From Pseudomonadota bacterium (GTDB taxonomy: Bacteria > Pseudomonadota > Gammaproteobacteria > Burkholderiales > Burkholderiaceae_D), in the NCBI GenBank assembly GCA_023392035.1, contig JAEVZY010000377.1, forward strand, positions 1 through 9,116: a DNA stretch of 9,116 bases. The letters run 5' to 3'. This document shows positions 1 through 5,949 of this stretch, in pieces; the first letter of the stretch is position 1; every line of letters begins with the position of its first letter. The position numbers and the translations under genes were made by a program. The notes under the pieces are model-generated. The model was given only the letters and a program-made list of their open reading frames with translations. It had not been told where the DNA came from and searched no databases.

Positions 1-1311
1 GCCGCCCAAAGCGCGCCTGCACCGGCCGCCGCGCCCGCAGCCAAGGCAGCAGCCGGCGCGCCCAAGGCCCCGGTGCGTCCGGTCGATTCCATCGCGGCCG
101 TGGTCAACAGCGAAATCATCACCAACCGTGAAGTGGACGATCGCATGGCGATGGTGGCGGCGCGCATGAAAACCCAGAACATCACGCTGCCGCCGCGCGA
201 GGCATTCCGCAAGCAATTGCTGGAGCGCATGATCGTCGAACGCGCCCAGGAACAACTGGCCAAGGAGCAGGGCATACGGGTCGACGATGTCATGCTCGAT
301 CGCGCCGTGGCCGGCATCGCCGAGCAAAACCGCATGAACCTGCAGGAGTTCCGCAACATGCTGGAACGCGACGGCTTGTCCTTTGCCCGTTTCCGCGAGG
401 AGATCCGCGAAGAGATCATGCTGCAGCGCCTGCGCGAGCGCGAGGTGGACAGCAAGGTGCAGGTGACCGAATCGGAGCTGGACAACTTCCTGGCCTCCAA
501 CCAGAACGCCGGACGCACTGAAATCAACATCGCCCAGATCCTGGTGCGCATCCCGGAAAACGCCTCGCCCGAGCAGATCAACCAGCGCCGCCAGAAGGCC
601 GAGGAAGCCCTGCAGCAGCTGCGCAATGGCGCCGACTTCGGCAAGGTGGCTGCCACCTATTCCGACGCCGCTGACGCCCTGCGCGGCGGCGAGATCGGCT
701 GGCGCACCGCGGATCGCCTGCCGGAAGTGTTTGTCGAAGCCGTGGCGAACAGCCGGCCGGGCGACGTCGCCGCCATCAAGAGCGCCAACGGCTTTCACAT
801 CCTGAAGCTCCTGGGCACGCGCAAGGCCGAAGAAAAGCCGGTGGTGCCTTCCGTTCAGCAGACCCATGCGCGCCACATCCTGATCAAGGTGAATACCGTG
901 GTCTCGGCCAACGACGCCCGCCGCAAATTGCAGGAAGTGCGCGAGCGCATCATCAACAAGGCCGCCACCTTTGAAGAAATGGCGCGCCTGTATTCCACCG
1001 ACGCCACCGCCGGCAAGGGCGGCGACCTGGGCTGGCTGTATCCGGGCGATACCGTGCCCGAATTCGAGCGCGCGATGGACGAGTTGAAGCCGGGCGAAAT
1101 CTCGCAGCCGATTGAATCGCCCTTCGGTTTCCACCTGATCGAAGTGCTGGAGCGCAAGAAGGACGACGTCTCCAAGGAGCGCCAGCGCGCCGCCGCCCGC
1201 CAAGCACTGCGCGAGCGCAAGATCGCCGAAAACAACGAGGAGTGGCTGCGCCAGTTGCGTGACCGGACCTATGTCGAATATCGCGACGAAGGCGATGCCG
1301 CCAGCCGCTGA
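1..1311 (+). CDS. surA: Periplasmic peptidyl-prolyl isomerase and OMP chaperone SurA, 5' partial
   Basis: SurA escorts unfolded outer-membrane proteins through the periplasm to the BAM complex. The reading frame is open from base 1 to the TGA at 1309-1311, so the true start and signal peptide lie left of the window. The GTG at 73 is an internal codon and not a credible start. The first ~27 visible codons form an Ala/Pro-rich linker, followed by the SurA N-terminal chaperone domain (nt ~85-470, starting VDSIAAVVNSEIITNREV). Two parvulin-type PpiC domains follow: P1 at nt ~517-825 (INIAQILVR ... GGEIGW ... NGFHILKLL) and P2 at nt ~862-1155 (THARHILIKV ... GGDLGW ... FGFHLIEVL). A short basic C-terminal helix closes the protein. 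Two tandem parvulin domains behind a SurA_N domain separate it from single-domain PpiC or PpiD proteins. The 436 visible codons already exceed E. coli SurA (428 aa), because of the linker. pdxA starts 27 nt downstream, probably on the same transcript. Confidence 0.95.
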   Translation, partial: AAQSAPAPAAAPAAKAAAGAPKAPVRPVDSIAAVVNSEIITNREVDDRMAMVAARMKTQNITLPPREAFRKQLLERMIVERAQEQLAKEQGIRVDDVMLDRAVAGIAEQNRMNLQEFRNMLERDGLSFARFREEIREEIMLQRLREREVDSKVQVTESELDNFLASNQNAGRTEINIAQILVRIPENASPEQINQRRQKAEEALQQLRNGADFGKVAATYSDAADALRGGEIGWRTADRLPEVFVEAVANSRPGDVAAIKSANGFHILKLLGTRKAEEKPVVPSVQQTHARHILIKVNTVVSANDARRKLQEVRERIINKAATFEEMARLYSTDATAGKGGDLGWLYPGDTVPEFERAMDELKPGEISQPIESPFGFHLIEVLERKKDDVSKERQRAAARQALRERKIAENNEEWLRQLRDRTYVEYRDEGDAASR

Positions 1312-1329
1312 GCGCCGGCGGCCTGGCTT

Positions 1330-1333
1330 GGAG
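1330..1333 (+). promoter_or_regulatory. Ribosome binding site deciding the pdxA start
   Basis: GGAG lies 5 nt before ATG 1339 but only 2 nt before the in-frame GTG at 1336. The spacing favours ATG 1339 as the pdxA start. Confidence 0.6.
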
Positions 1334-1338
1334 TTGTG

Positions 1339-2373
1339 ATGGGAACACCCGTGTTGGCAATCACCTGCGGCGAACCGGCCGGCATCGGCTATGAAATTTC
1401 GCTGCGTGCCGCCTGGGCGCTGCGCGCCGAAATGCGTGCCGTGCTGGTGGGCGATTCGGCCCTGCTCTCGATGCAGGCGGCGCAGATCGATCCCGCCATC
1501 CGGCTGTCGGCCCTGTCCTGGCAAGCGGTGCGAAACAATGGCTTGCCCGACTTCGGCCCCGGGGTGCTCACCGTCATCGATTGCCCGCTGAATGTGCCGG
1601 TCACGCCCGGCAAGCTGGATGCGGCCAATGGCTTGCCGGTGTTGCGCACGCTGGATATCGCCATTGAAGGCGCCATGTCGGGCCGGTTCGACGCCATCGT
1701 CACCGCGCCCCTGCAAAAGAGCACCATCAACGATGCCGGCGTCGCCTTCACCGGCCATACCGAATATCTGGCCGAGAAAACCGGCACCGAAAAAGTGGTG
1801 ATGATGCTGGCCGACGGCGCCGGCGAGCATCCCTTGCGGGTGGCGCTGGCCACCACCCATCTGCCGCTGGCGCAGGTGCCGGCGGCCATCACCCGCGACA
1901 GCCTGCGCCAAGTGCTGGACATCATCGATGCCGACCTGCGCGGCAAATTCGGAATCAAGGCGCCGCGCATCCTGGTGACGGGCCTCAATCCGCATGCCGG
2001 GGAAAACGGCTATCTGGGGCGCGAGGAAATCGAAGTCATCACACCCGCGCTGGAGGCGGCGCGCGCGCGCGGCATCGATGCGCAGGGACCGTATCCTGCC
2101 GACACCCTGTTCCAGGAAAAATATCTGGCCAATGCCGACTGCGTGCTGGCCATGTACCACGACCAGGGCTTGCCGGTGTTGAAGCACGCCAGCTTCGGCC
2201 GCGGCGTCAATATCACGCTCGGCCTGCCCATCGTGCGCACCTCGGTCGACCACGGCACGGCACTGGATATCGCCGCGCGCGGCCTGGGCCTGGCCGATGA
2301 CGGCAGCATGCGCGAAGCGATGCGGGTGGCGCTGTCCATGGCCAACAGCCGCCAACGCGCGAGCCAGGCATGA
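1339..2373 (+). CDS. pdxA: 4-hydroxythreonine-4-phosphate dehydrogenase PdxA
   Basis: PdxA oxidises 4-phosphohydroxy-L-threonine with NAD(P)+ in the DXP-dependent route to pyridoxal 5'-phosphate. Its unstable product is condensed by PdxJ with deoxyxylulose phosphate. The protein is cytosolic and homodimeric, with 344 aa against about 329 in E. coli. Visible family motifs are the N-terminal GEPAGIG, INDAGVAFTGHTEYLAE (His140), ATTHLPL (His174), GLNPHAGENG (His219), PADTLF, AMYHDQGLPVLK (His274) and GRGVNITLGLPIVRTSVDHGTA. His174, His219 and His274 align with the three metal-binding histidines of the E. coli enzyme (166, 211, 266) at a constant offset of 8. An in-frame GTG sits one codon upstream at 1336, but ribosome-site spacing prefers ATG 1339. 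The stop overlaps the rsmA start as ATGA. Position after GEPAGIG is Tyr where E. coli has Pro, away from the metal site. Confidence 0.96.
   Translation: MGTPVLAITCGEPAGIGYEISLRAAWALRAEMRAVLVGDSALLSMQAAQIDPAIRLSALSWQAVRNNGLPDFGPGVLTVIDCPLNVPVTPGKLDAANGLPVLRTLDIAIEGAMSGRFDAIVTAPLQKSTINDAGVAFTGHTEYLAEKTGTEKVVMMLADGAGEHPLRVALATTHLPLAQVPAAITRDSLRQVLDIIDADLRGKFGIKAPRILVTGLNPHAGENGYLGREEIEVITPALEAARARGIDAQGPYPADTLFQEKYLANADCVLAMYHDQGLPVLKHASFGRGVNITLGLPIVRTSVDHGTALDIAARGLGLADDGSMREAMRVALSMANSRQRASQA
2370..2373 (+). other. ATGA stop/start overlap between pdxA and rsmA
   Basis: The rsmA ATG (2370-2372) overlaps the pdxA TGA (2371-2373). No strong Shine-Dalgarno precedes it, only an AGG 1-4 nt upstream that is too close to be ideal. 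rsmA translation is therefore probably coupled to termination on pdxA. Confidence 0.7.
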
Positions 2374-3149
2374 AGCATATTGCGCGCAAGCGTTTCGGCC
2401 AGAACTTCCTGACCGACCAGGCGGTGCTGGACGACATCATCCGCGCCATCGCCCCGCAAGAAAATGACTTGATGGTCGAGATTGGCCCCGGCCTGGGCGC
2501 CATGACCAAGCTGCTGCTGCCGGCCTTGGCGCAACTGCACGTGGTGGAACTGGACCGCGATCTGGTGGACCGGCTGCGGCGTCAATATGACCCCAGGCGC
2601 CTGGTGGTGCATGCCGGCGATGCGCTGCAATTCGACTTCGGCACCTTGCTGCAAGGGCGGGAAGACCAGAAGCTGCGGGTGGTCGGCAATCTTCCGTACA
2701 ACATCTCTTCGCCGCTGTTGTTCCACCTGACCCGCTATGCCGGCCAGGTGCGCGACCAGCATTTCATGCTGCAAAAGGAAGTGGTGGAGCGCATGGTGGC
2801 CGAGCCCGGCAGCAAGGCCTATGGCCGGCTGTCCGTCATGCTGCAGTGGCGCTATGCGATGGAAATGCTGATGGTGGTGCCGCCCACCGCCTTCGATCCG
2901 CCGCCCAAGGTGGATTCAGCCATCGTGCGCATGATCCCACTGCGCGCACCGCTGGCTTGCGACGAAGCCCTGCTGGAGAAAGTGGTGACGCAAGCCTTTT
3001 CGCAGCGGCGCAAGGTGCTGCGCAATTGCCTCTCGCCGCTGTTCAGTGAAGAGCAGATTGCCGGCGCTGGCGTCGATCCGCAGGCGCGCCCCGAAACCGT
3101 GCCGGTGGAAGGCTTCGTCGCGCTGGCCAATCTGTTGCAAGCGCAATAA
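2370..3149 (+). CDS. rsmA: 16S rRNA (adenine1518-N6/adenine1519-N6)-dimethyltransferase RsmA (KsgA)
   Basis: RsmA transfers four methyl groups from S-adenosylmethionine to two adjacent adenines in the 3' terminal helix 45 of 16S rRNA, a late check in 30S assembly. Loss of the enzyme gives kasugamycin resistance in E. coli. The 259-aa protein shows the family start KRFGQNFL (residues 7-14), the SAM-binding VEIGPGLGAMT (36-46), acidic VELDRD (59-64), GDAL (83-86), and the catalytic NLPYNISSP (107-115). Next come QKEVVERM (135-142), YGRLSVM (151-157), PPTAFDPPPKVDSA (171-184) and the C-terminal helical domain with FSQRRKVLRN (210-219). The length is close to E. coli KsgA (273 aa). It is the last gene of the surA-pdxA-rsmA set. 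The apaG and apaH genes that follow ksgA in enterobacteria are absent here, replaced by a converging operon. Confidence 0.97.
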   Translation: MKHIARKRFGQNFLTDQAVLDDIIRAIAPQENDLMVEIGPGLGAMTKLLLPALAQLHVVELDRDLVDRLRRQYDPRRLVVHAGDALQFDFGTLLQGREDQKLRVVGNLPYNISSPLLFHLTRYAGQVRDQHFMLQKEVVERMVAEPGSKAYGRLSVMLQWRYAMEMLMVVPPTAFDPPPKVDSAIVRMIPLRAPLACDEALLEKVVTQAFSQRRKVLRNCLSPLFSEEQIAGAGVDPQARPETVPVEGFVALANLLQAQ

Positions 3150-3162
3150 GGCCGCGCAACAA

Positions 3163-3183
3163 GGCCGGGCGTGCGCCCCGGCC
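3163..3183 (-). terminator. Candidate terminator hairpin in the convergent intergenic region
   Basis: On the plus strand GGCC-GGGC (3163-3170), loop GTGC (3171-3174) and GCCC-C-GGCC (3175-3183) form an 8-bp GC-only stem with a single bulged C at 3179. Read on the minus strand, the hairpin starts about 36 nt after the gloA stop and is followed by TTGTTG, a weak U tract. Read on the plus strand the following bases are GAAGCG, with no U tract. It therefore fits gloA better than rsmA. The weak U tract keeps confidence moderate. Confidence 0.4.
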
Positions 3184-3218
3184 GAAGCGTCTGCAGTGCC
3201 CGGGCTGCCCCAGGCGCC

Positions 3219-3605
3219 TCAGCTGCCGTGCTGGATCAATTCAATCTTGTAGCCATCCGGATCGGTGATGAAGGCGATCACCGTGTTGCCGCCTTTCACC
3301 GGACCGGCTTCGCGCGTCACGTTGCCGCCGCGCGCCTTCACTTCCTCGCAAGTCTTGTAGGCATCGTCCACGCCCAGTGCGATGTGGCCGTAGGCGGTGC
3401 CCATCTCGTACTTGTCCACGCCCCAGTTGTAGGTGAGCTCGATCTCGGCCTGGTGCGGATTGCCTTCATAGCCTACAAAGGCCAGCGAATATTTTTCGCT
3501 CGGGCGCTCGGTGGTGCGCAGCAACTGCATGCCCAGCACCTTGGTGTAGAAATCGATGGAGCGTTGCAGGTCGCCGACCCGCAACATGGTATGTAGCATT
3601 CGCAT
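3219..3605 (-). CDS. gloA: Lactoylglutathione lyase (glyoxalase I)
   Basis: GloA isomerises the hemithioacetal of methylglyoxal and glutathione to S-D-lactoylglutathione, the first step of cytosolic methylglyoxal detoxification; glyoxalase II (not in this window) finishes it. The protein has 128 aa in two beta-alpha-beta-beta-beta modules. All four metal ligands of the E. coli Ni-dependent enzyme fall at identical positions: His5 (MLHTMLRV), Glu56 (AEIELTYN), His74 (YGHIALGV) and Glu122 (KIELIQ). Other family signatures are FYTKVLGM (19-26), TDPDGY (114-119) and the N-terminal MRMLHT. The start ATG at 3605 has a good ribosome site AAAGGA six bases upstream. It is the last gene of the minus-strand operon, 25 nt after the DUF45 gene, and converges on rsmA. 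The short, loop-poor form suggests the Ni/Co-activated class, which is inference. Confidence 0.97.
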   Translation of the reverse strand: MRMLHTMLRVGDLQRSIDFYTKVLGMQLLRTTERPSEKYSLAFVGYEGNPHQAEIELTYNWGVDKYEMGTAYGHIALGVDDAYKTCEEVKARGGNVTREAGPVKGGNTVIAFITDPDGYKIELIQHGS

Positions 3606-3611
3606 GATCTG

Positions 3612-3617
3612 TCCTTT
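3612..3617 (-). promoter_or_regulatory. Ribosome binding site of gloA
   Basis: On the minus strand AAAGGA ends six bases before the gloA ATG. It is the clearest Shine-Dalgarno in this operon, which suggests gloA is initiated independently rather than by coupling. Confidence 0.65.
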
Positions 3618-3630
3618 CAGGGAGGGCTTT

Positions 3631-4506
3631 TCAGAATACCGGAAGCGTGGACGGCGCGTGCTCGCGCAAGGCGCGGCGCGCCGCTTCGAATTCGGGAAAC
3701 ACCGATTGCACCGTGGCCCAGAAGCGCGGGCTGTGGTTCATTTCGCGCAAGTGCGAGAGCTCATGTGCGATCACGTAATCGATTTGCGGCAGGGCGAAAT
3801 GCATCAGGCGCCAGTTGAGACGGATGCGGCCATCGGCGGTGCAGGAACCCCATTGGGTCTGCGCCGAAGAGAGGGCAAAGGCCTGGTATTGCACGCCCAG
3901 CTTTTGCGCATAAATCGGCAAGCGTTCGCCGAACAATTTGCGCGCCTCGCGCTGCAGCCAGCCCAGCACCAGGTCTTTCAATTGCTGTTCGCCGGCCGCC
4001 GTTGGCAAGGCGACGAACAGTTCGTTGGCACTTTCGTCCAGCCGCACCGATTGCGCCTGGGCCGTGACGATGCGCAAGGTCAGCGTGCGGCCCAGATAGG
4101 GAAAGGCGGCGCCATCGCGCCATTGCATGGGCGGCGGCATATGCGCCATGCGCTCGCGGCGCTGCGAGAGCTTCCTGAAGATCCAGGCCTCCTTCTCGCG
4201 AATCGCGCCTTCGATCTCGGCCACCGTGACCCAGCGCGGCGCCGTGACCTGCAAACCTTCGTCATCGATGATGAAGCCGATCGAGCGGCGCTTGCTGCGG
4301 CGCAGGCTGTAGTCCAGCACATGCTCGCGGATCTGCAATCTGCGCTGGCCGGCCGCCACCTTGCCGGGCACGGGCGCGGGCGGGGCCTGCAGCAGATTGG
4401 GGCTGGCAGGCGGCGCTGCGTCGGGACGGGAGGGGGGAGTGAAGAAATCCAGTTGCAGCGAAAGTTGCAGCGGATCGGGCAGCAGGTTGCGCAGCAGTTT
4501 CTTCAA
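3631..4506 (-). CDS. YgjP/DUF45-type metal-dependent hydrolase (M48-like), function uncertain
   Basis: This 291-aa protein carries the zincin-like signature of the YgjP/WLM/DUF45 family. It has WGSC (219-222), RLNWRLMHFALPQIDYVIAHELSHL with His248-Glu249-x-x-His252, and a third probable ligand His258 in EMNHSPRFW. The domain runs from about residue 57 to 283. Residues 1-55 are a Pro/Ala-rich, probably disordered extension. E. coli YgjP is much shorter (about 167 aa). No signal peptide or membrane segment is evident, so a cytosolic protein is likely. The start is TTG at 4506, overlapping the plsC stop as TTGA, with no clear Shine-Dalgarno. The only other early starts are GTG codons at residues 46 (4371) and 50 (4359), which would remove the extension; the first internal Met is residue 120. 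Family members are usually annotated as metallopeptidases. From memory, E. coli YgjP has been annotated as a UTP pyrophosphatase, so peptidase activity should not be assumed. Substrate is unknown. Confidence 0.85.
   Translation of the reverse strand: MKKLLRNLLPDPLQLSLQLDFFTPPSRPDAAPPASPNLLQAPPAPVPGKVAAGQRRLQIREHVLDYSLRRSKRRSIGFIIDDEGLQVTAPRWVTVAEIEGAIREKEAWIFRKLSQRRERMAHMPPPMQWRDGAAFPYLGRTLTLRIVTAQAQSVRLDESANELFVALPTAAGEQQLKDLVLGWLQREARKLFGERLPIYAQKLGVQYQAFALSSAQTQWGSCTADGRIRLNWRLMHFALPQIDYVIAHELSHLREMNHSPRFWATVQSVFPEFEAARRALREHAPSTLPVF
4503..4506 (-). other. TTGA stop/start overlap between plsC and the DUF45 gene
   Basis: On the minus strand the TTG start (4506-4504) overlaps the plsC TGA (4505-4503). 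The ~15 bases before TTG (CCCGTCCGCCAC context) contain no purine-rich ribosome site, so initiation probably depends on ribosomes terminating on plsC. Confidence 0.6.
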
Positions 4507-5348
4507 GTGGCGGACGGGTCCAGTTCAGAGGGCCGGGCGGCAGTGGCCTGGGCATAGACGTGCGGCGAGATCGCGCGCATTTCGGATTCTATCCAGTTTT
4601 CAACTTCCTGCAGCAGCTGCATGGCGCTCTTGCCGGCCGGGGAAATCGGCTTGCCGATCGAGACCGTGATCGTGCCCGGCCGCTTGAGGAAGGAATTCTT
4701 CGGCCAGTATTCGCCGGAGTTCATCGCCACCGGCACCACCAGGGTTTGCGTTTCCACCGCCAGCAGCGGCCCGCCGATCTTGTATTTCATCTGGCCGCCG
4801 ACCGGGCTGCGCGTGCCTTCGGGGAACATCATGATCCACTGGCCGTCGGCCAGGCGTTGGCGGCCGATTTCGATCACCTGCTTCATGGCGTCCTTGCCCT
4901 TGCTGCGATCGATCGGAATCATGCGCAACAGCGCTATGCCCCAGCCGAAGAAGGGAATGTAGGTGAGCGCCTTCTTGAAGACATAGACCAACGGGCGCGG
5001 CATGACCAGGATGTAGAAAATCGTTTCCCAGGCCGACTGGTGCTTGGACAGCACCACCGCCGGCGCATCGGGCAGGTTCTCCATGCCGCGCACCTGGTAC
5101 TGAATGCCGCAGATGACGCGCGCGGCCCAGATCACCACCACGTTCCAGCGCGCAGTCCACCAATAACGCTGGCGATAGGGAAAGGGCGCGGACAGCAGGC
5201 AGGTCGGGGCCCAGATGATGGTGGCCACCATCACCACCAGGTTGAACAGCAGGGAGCGCAGGAACAGATTGGCTTTGGAGCGTTGCGGCGCGGCGCGCAG
5301 CGGCTGCTGCAAAGGGGCCGTGACGGATCGGGTTTGCTGGTCTTGCAT
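4503..5348 (-). CDS. plsC: 1-acyl-sn-glycerol-3-phosphate acyltransferase (PlsC family)
   Basis: PlsC-type enzymes acylate the sn-2 position of lysophosphatidic acid to give phosphatidic acid at the inner membrane. The 281-aa protein has hydrophobic N-terminal segments at about 31-55 and 66-82, then acyltransferase motif I KHQSAWE (102-108). Next are motif II around GWGIALLRMIPIDRS (135-149), motif III FPEGTRS (175-181) and motif IV LVVPVAM (203-209). Motif I reads HX4E (His103, Glu108) instead of the common HX4D. The frame stays open for 100 codons upstream through gmhB, but those residues are the shadow of gmhB. ATG 5348 is preferred because it forms a TGATG junction with the gmhB stop and has AGGA ten bases upstream. 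The substrate could be another lysophospholipid or an aminolipid, since the family is broad. Its place beside gmhB and glyQS is typical of Burkholderiales. Confidence 0.9.
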   Translation of the reverse strand: MQDQQTRSVTAPLQQPLRAAPQRSKANLFLRSLLFNLVVMVATIIWAPTCLLSAPFPYRQRYWWTARWNVVVIWAARVICGIQYQVRGMENLPDAPAVVLSKHQSAWETIFYILVMPRPLVYVFKKALTYIPFFGWGIALLRMIPIDRSKGKDAMKQVIEIGRQRLADGQWIMMFPEGTRSPVGGQMKYKIGGPLLAVETQTLVVPVAMNSGEYWPKNSFLKRPGTITVSIGKPISPAGKSAMQLLQEVENWIESEMRAISPHVYAQATAARPSELDPSAT

Positions 5349-5350
5349 CA
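5346..5350 (-). other. TGATG stop/start junction between gmhB and plsC
   Basis: On the minus strand the gmhB TGA (5350-5348) shares its A with the plsC ATG (5348-5346). AGGA at 5362-5359 is a weak upstream ribosome site, ten bases away. Coupled translation is likely. Confidence 0.65.
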
Positions 5351-5935
5351 GGTCTTTTTCCTGCCATCCTTGCCGGCCGCCTCGCGGGCGCCGGCAGAGT
5401 CGGTTTTGAGCAAGTGGTCCACCACTTGCGCCAGATTGTCGAAGATTTGAGTGCCGGGCGGCAGGCCGCCTTTTTCGCGGGTTTTCTCGCCCTTGCCGGT
5501 CAGGACCAGGTAGGGCGTCGATCCGACCACAAAGCCGGCCTGCAGATCGCGCAGCGAATCGCCCACGCTGGGCACGCCTTTCAGGCTGACGTTCAAGCGG
5601 CGCGCGATGGCATTCAGCATGCCGGCCTTGGGCTTGCGGCAATCGCAATCGTCATCGGCCGAATGCGGGCAGTAGAAGATGGCATCGATCTCGCCGCCGG
5701 CCTGCTGCGCCGCGTGGTGCATTTTCTGGTGGATGGCGTTCAGGGTTTGCATGTCGAACTTGCCGCGCGCCACGCCCGATTGGTTGGTCGCCACCACGAC
5801 CCGGTAGCCGGCCTGCTTCAGGCGCGCAATGGCATGCAGCGAACCGGGTATGGGTATCCATTCCGCCGGCGATTTGATGAACTGGTCGGAGTCGTGATTG
5901 ATGACGCCGTCGCGGTCGAGAATGATCAGTTTCAT
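5348..5935 (-). CDS. gmhB: D-glycero-D-manno-heptose 1,7-bisphosphate 7-phosphatase GmhB
   Basis: GmhB removes the 7-phosphate from heptose 1,7-bisphosphate in the ADP-heptose pathway that feeds LPS inner-core synthesis. It is a cytosolic HAD-superfamily phosphatase of 195 aa. Visible motifs are the nucleophile and acid/base pair in LDRDGV (Asp7, Asp9), motif II ATNQSG (49-54), the zinc site CPH (Cys89, His91) with CDCRKP (Cys97, Cys99), and motif IV GDSLRD (125-130). The zinc loop between His91 and Cys97 is only five residues, much shorter than in E. coli GmhB. The last ~20 residues are charged and low in complexity. The start ATG is 14 nt after the glyS stop, and an AAGG that overlaps that stop is the only ribosome-site candidate. 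Histidinol-phosphate phosphatases are close relatives, but no histidine genes are near and the motif set fits GmhB. Confidence 0.93.
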   Translation of the reverse strand: MKLIILDRDGVINHDSDQFIKSPAEWIPIPGSLHAIARLKQAGYRVVVATNQSGVARGKFDMQTLNAIHQKMHHAAQQAGGEIDAIFYCPHSADDDCDCRKPKAGMLNAIARRLNVSLKGVPSVGDSLRDLQAGFVVGSTPYLVLTGKGEKTREKGGLPPGTQIFDNLAQVVDHLLKTDSAGAREAAGKDGRKKT

Positions 5936-5949
5936 CGCAGCCCGGCGCC

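Noticed and set aside
73..75. GTG at 73 as the surA start
   Set aside because: The frame is open to base 1 and the sequence upstream continues the linker. A periplasmic protein needs a signal peptide, which a start at 73 would lack.
1443..1450. GCTGGTGG, identical to the E. coli Chi octamer
   Set aside because: It lies inside pdxA in GC-rich coding sequence, and a single chance match has no established meaning outside enterobacteria.
2010..2774. A 254-codon minus-strand open frame across the pdxA/rsmA junction
   Set aside because: Both plus-strand genes here have complete family motifs, and the antisense translation has none.
5349..5648. N-terminal extension of PlsC by 100 codons into gmhB
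   Set aside because: The extension is an out-of-frame reading of gmhB. ATG 5348 with the TGATG junction gives a normal PlsC length.
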